Shown piece by piece: positions 62,713 through 64,000 of a stretch of 64,000 nucleotides of DNA (within the stretch, counting starts at the first letter, position 1; every line of letters starts with the position of its first letter). The notes below the pieces were generated by a model, which had not been told where the DNA came from, did no database searches, and saw only the letters and a list, made by a program, of their open reading frames with translations. Source of the DNA: Gammaproteobacteria bacterium (GTDB lineage: Bacteria; Pseudomonadota; Gammaproteobacteria; DSM-16500); contig JAJPJI010000019.1 in the NCBI GenBank assembly GCA_021324305.1, forward strand, positions 1 through 64,000, in the 5' to 3' direction. The position numbers and the translations under genes were made by a program.

Positions 62713-64000
62713 ATGAGGTTCATAATATTTTTATCGGCCAGCTTATTATTGTTCTTTCAATCGTCAGCATTTGCAAATCCCTATTGGGATCCACATAAAG
62801 TACCAAAAGATATTCAATATTCTGATTCAAGATTGGTACTGCCTGATATCAATAACTTTAAAATTGTAAATAATGCTGATGCGATTGATGTGTTGCGCAT
62901 TCAGGTGGATTGGCAAGAGAATGATGAGCGTTACCATGTCAGTAAAATGATTGTTGAACCTTCAGGAACACCGACGCTGCTCGCACGCAGTAAAATCAAA
63001 CCGCGATTTGGCAGTTATCTTGGTGTGCTGCGCGACAATGAAACAGGCGAGGCGGTTTATTACGATTCCATTGGAACAGGAAAAGAGTATCGCAAACTCG
63101 CTCGCGCGATTAACCTGCGTTTTCCTGTCCCGGCTGGTGATATGACATTTGAATTGTATGCTGAGAATCCTGTTTCTGGCGTGATGGAAAGGGTGGTCAG
63201 TCAGCATCTTGCGCAACTTCAGCTGCAAAAATCCCGTCAGCATACTGAAGGACTTGAAATTCGCGAGCTCGCTCTTGCCAGCAAGACGCCGTCGCTTCGG
63301 GTAAACATCTATGCTGATGGCTATTTAAGTAACGAGAAGGATTTATTCTGGCAGCATGCACTGAAAACAGTACAGACATTGCAGAGAGAAAAATTTCCCG
63401 GAATCGAGTTCATGAGTTTTTACGGCGTATTTCATGCCTCTAACAAAAGACTGGGCAGTCCAGGTGATCTGGGTACGCCTGTTCCTGAATATGATTCATT
63501 CCTGGGTCTATATTATCCATACTGGGATAATTTTGGCCGCTGGTATGACATTGTCTATCCGACCCGCGAAGATAAATTCCGTCAAGGCCTGGCTGCGGCG
63601 CCTTATGATTATCCTATCGTACTGATAAACAGTACTGGTTACTGGGGCGTTGGCAATTATATGTCGCATACCGCGATACCTGCTGCAAATTCAATGTACT
63701 TTACCTACTTGCTGCTCCATGAGTTTGGACATTTCTTTGGCTTGAATGAAGAATACGAAGGGGGCGGGCGCACAGAACTGGAGTTTGCTCCCGATATAGC
63801 TGAACCCTGGTCGCAAAATATTACTTTTCTCACAGATACACGTTACGATAATTTGAAATGGAAAACATTCGTCGACAGCCATATTCAACTGCCAACCCCA
63901 GATGCTGTCTGGCGATCTTCACCGCCTGTTTATGGTGCTTATGCCGGCGGTTATGCAGACTCCGCGAGCAGTCGTGGTCGCAGCCACAAGCCGGGTCTTG
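62713..64000 (+). CDS. M64-family zinc metallopeptidase, partial (C-terminus outside window)
   Basis: The frame is open from ATG 62713 to the window edge (429 codons seen). The precursor starts with a signal peptide (MRFIIFLSASLLLFFQSSAFA) and has an N-terminal domain of about 190 residues. The peptidase domain follows with RVNIYADGYLSNEKD and LLHEFGHFFGLNEEY, where HEFGH holds the zinc and catalytic residues and the trailing Glu-Tyr is typical of M64. The family includes IgA-cutting proteases and similar secreted enzymes. It would act outside the cell or in the periplasm. Confidence 0.85.
   Translation, partial: MRFIIFLSASLLLFFQSSAFANPYWDPHKVPKDIQYSDSRLVLPDINNFKIVNNADAIDVLRIQVDWQENDERYHVSKMIVEPSGTPTLLARSKIKPRFGSYLGVLRDNETGEAVYYDSIGTGKEYRKLARAINLRFPVPAGDMTFELYAENPVSGVMERVVSQHLAQLQLQKSRQHTEGLEIRELALASKTPSLRVNIYADGYLSNEKDLFWQHALKTVQTLQREKFPGIEFMSFYGVFHASNKRLGSPGDLGTPVPEYDSFLGLYYPYWDNFGRWYDIVYPTREDKFRQGLAAAPYDYPIVLINSTGYWGVGNYMSHTAIPAANSMYFTYLLLHEFGHFFGLNEEYEGGGRTELEFAPDIAEPWSQNITFLTDTRYDNLKWKTFVDSHIQLPTPDAVWRSSPPVYGAYAGGYADSASSRGRSHKPGL

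Noticed and set aside
1-64000. rRNA, tRNA or other structured RNA genes
   Set aside because: I looked for cloverleaf-like and rRNA-like stretches in the intergenic gaps and saw none; a dedicated scan would be needed to exclude small RNAs.

Overview
The window looks like chromosomal DNA from a gammaproteobacterium, most likely of the order Legionellales (Legionella, Coxiella or Aquicella-like relatives). This is inferred from content: moderately AT-rich DNA, Gram-negative envelope genes (FadL, PBP4, beta-barrels, a lipobox CyoA), and an unusual density of eukaryote-like or host-directed proteins. These include a mitochondrial-carrier-type protein, two SET-domain proteins, a YopJ-like acetyltransferase, a zeta-toxin-like P-loop protein, and several orphan proteins of the kind secreted by Dot/Icm systems. 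No secretion apparatus, rRNA, tRNA or CRISPR array is seen in the window.

Layout. 0-8.6 kb: metabolic and envelope genes (degenerate shikimate-kinase-like protein, DUF3175/DUF3775 pair, secreted alpha/beta hydrolase, AAA ATPase, acetyl-CoA hydrolase/transferase, PBP4). 8.7-19.2 kb: an accessory block rich in effector candidates (zeta-like kinase; YopJ-like acetyltransferase; a Cys/His protein resembling CheD/CNF deamidases; two orphans; a secreted subtilisin; a SET protein). 19.3-19.7 kb: a 354-bp MITE with long terminal inverted repeats and an 8-bp target duplication. 19.8-25.9 kb: permease, a pair of small secreted proteins, an XRE-cupin regulator divergent from a DUF2000/AlaX-like operon across palindromic operators, and orphans. 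26.0-30.0 kb: the cyoABCD quinol oxidase operon (no cyoE). 30-35.5 kb: secreted and outer-membrane proteins, a GH17-like glucanase, a second copy of the small secreted pair, and the mitochondrial-carrier homologue. 35.6-39.7 kb: fadL-GDSL lipase operon and an Nramp transporter. 40-43.5 kb: convergent ku and ligD (non-homologous end joining). 43.6-56.9 kb: HTH/membrane pair, DUF2779 nuclease, HAD phosphatase, Ohr, homospermidine synthase, M32 carboxypeptidase, short SET protein, GNAT, FMN reductase, a cNMP-fold protein, and a Rieske oxygenase overlapping an amino-acid permease. 57-64 kb: orphan, small envelope proteins, a DUF2975/XRE pair, a second CheD-like paralogue, VirK-family protein, cupin, and a truncated M64 peptidase running off the end.

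How the genes fit together. Three themes recur. (1) Host interaction: the CheD-like paralogues about 46 kb apart share a Thr...Cys...His signature. Both of them and the large SET gene are preceded by TTAA(G/T) direct repeats at 11-bp spacing, like PmrA boxes, which suggests shared regulation. (2) Lipid and polymer breakdown at the surface: secreted hydrolase, GDSL lipase with FadL, GH17 enzyme, S8 and M64 proteases. (3) Repair and stress: Ku/LigD, Ohr, the Mn/Fe transporter.

The best candidates for something undescribed are the CheD/CNF-like paralogue family and the XRE-cupin/DUF2000/AlaX-like module. All functions are assigned by reading motifs; no database search was run.
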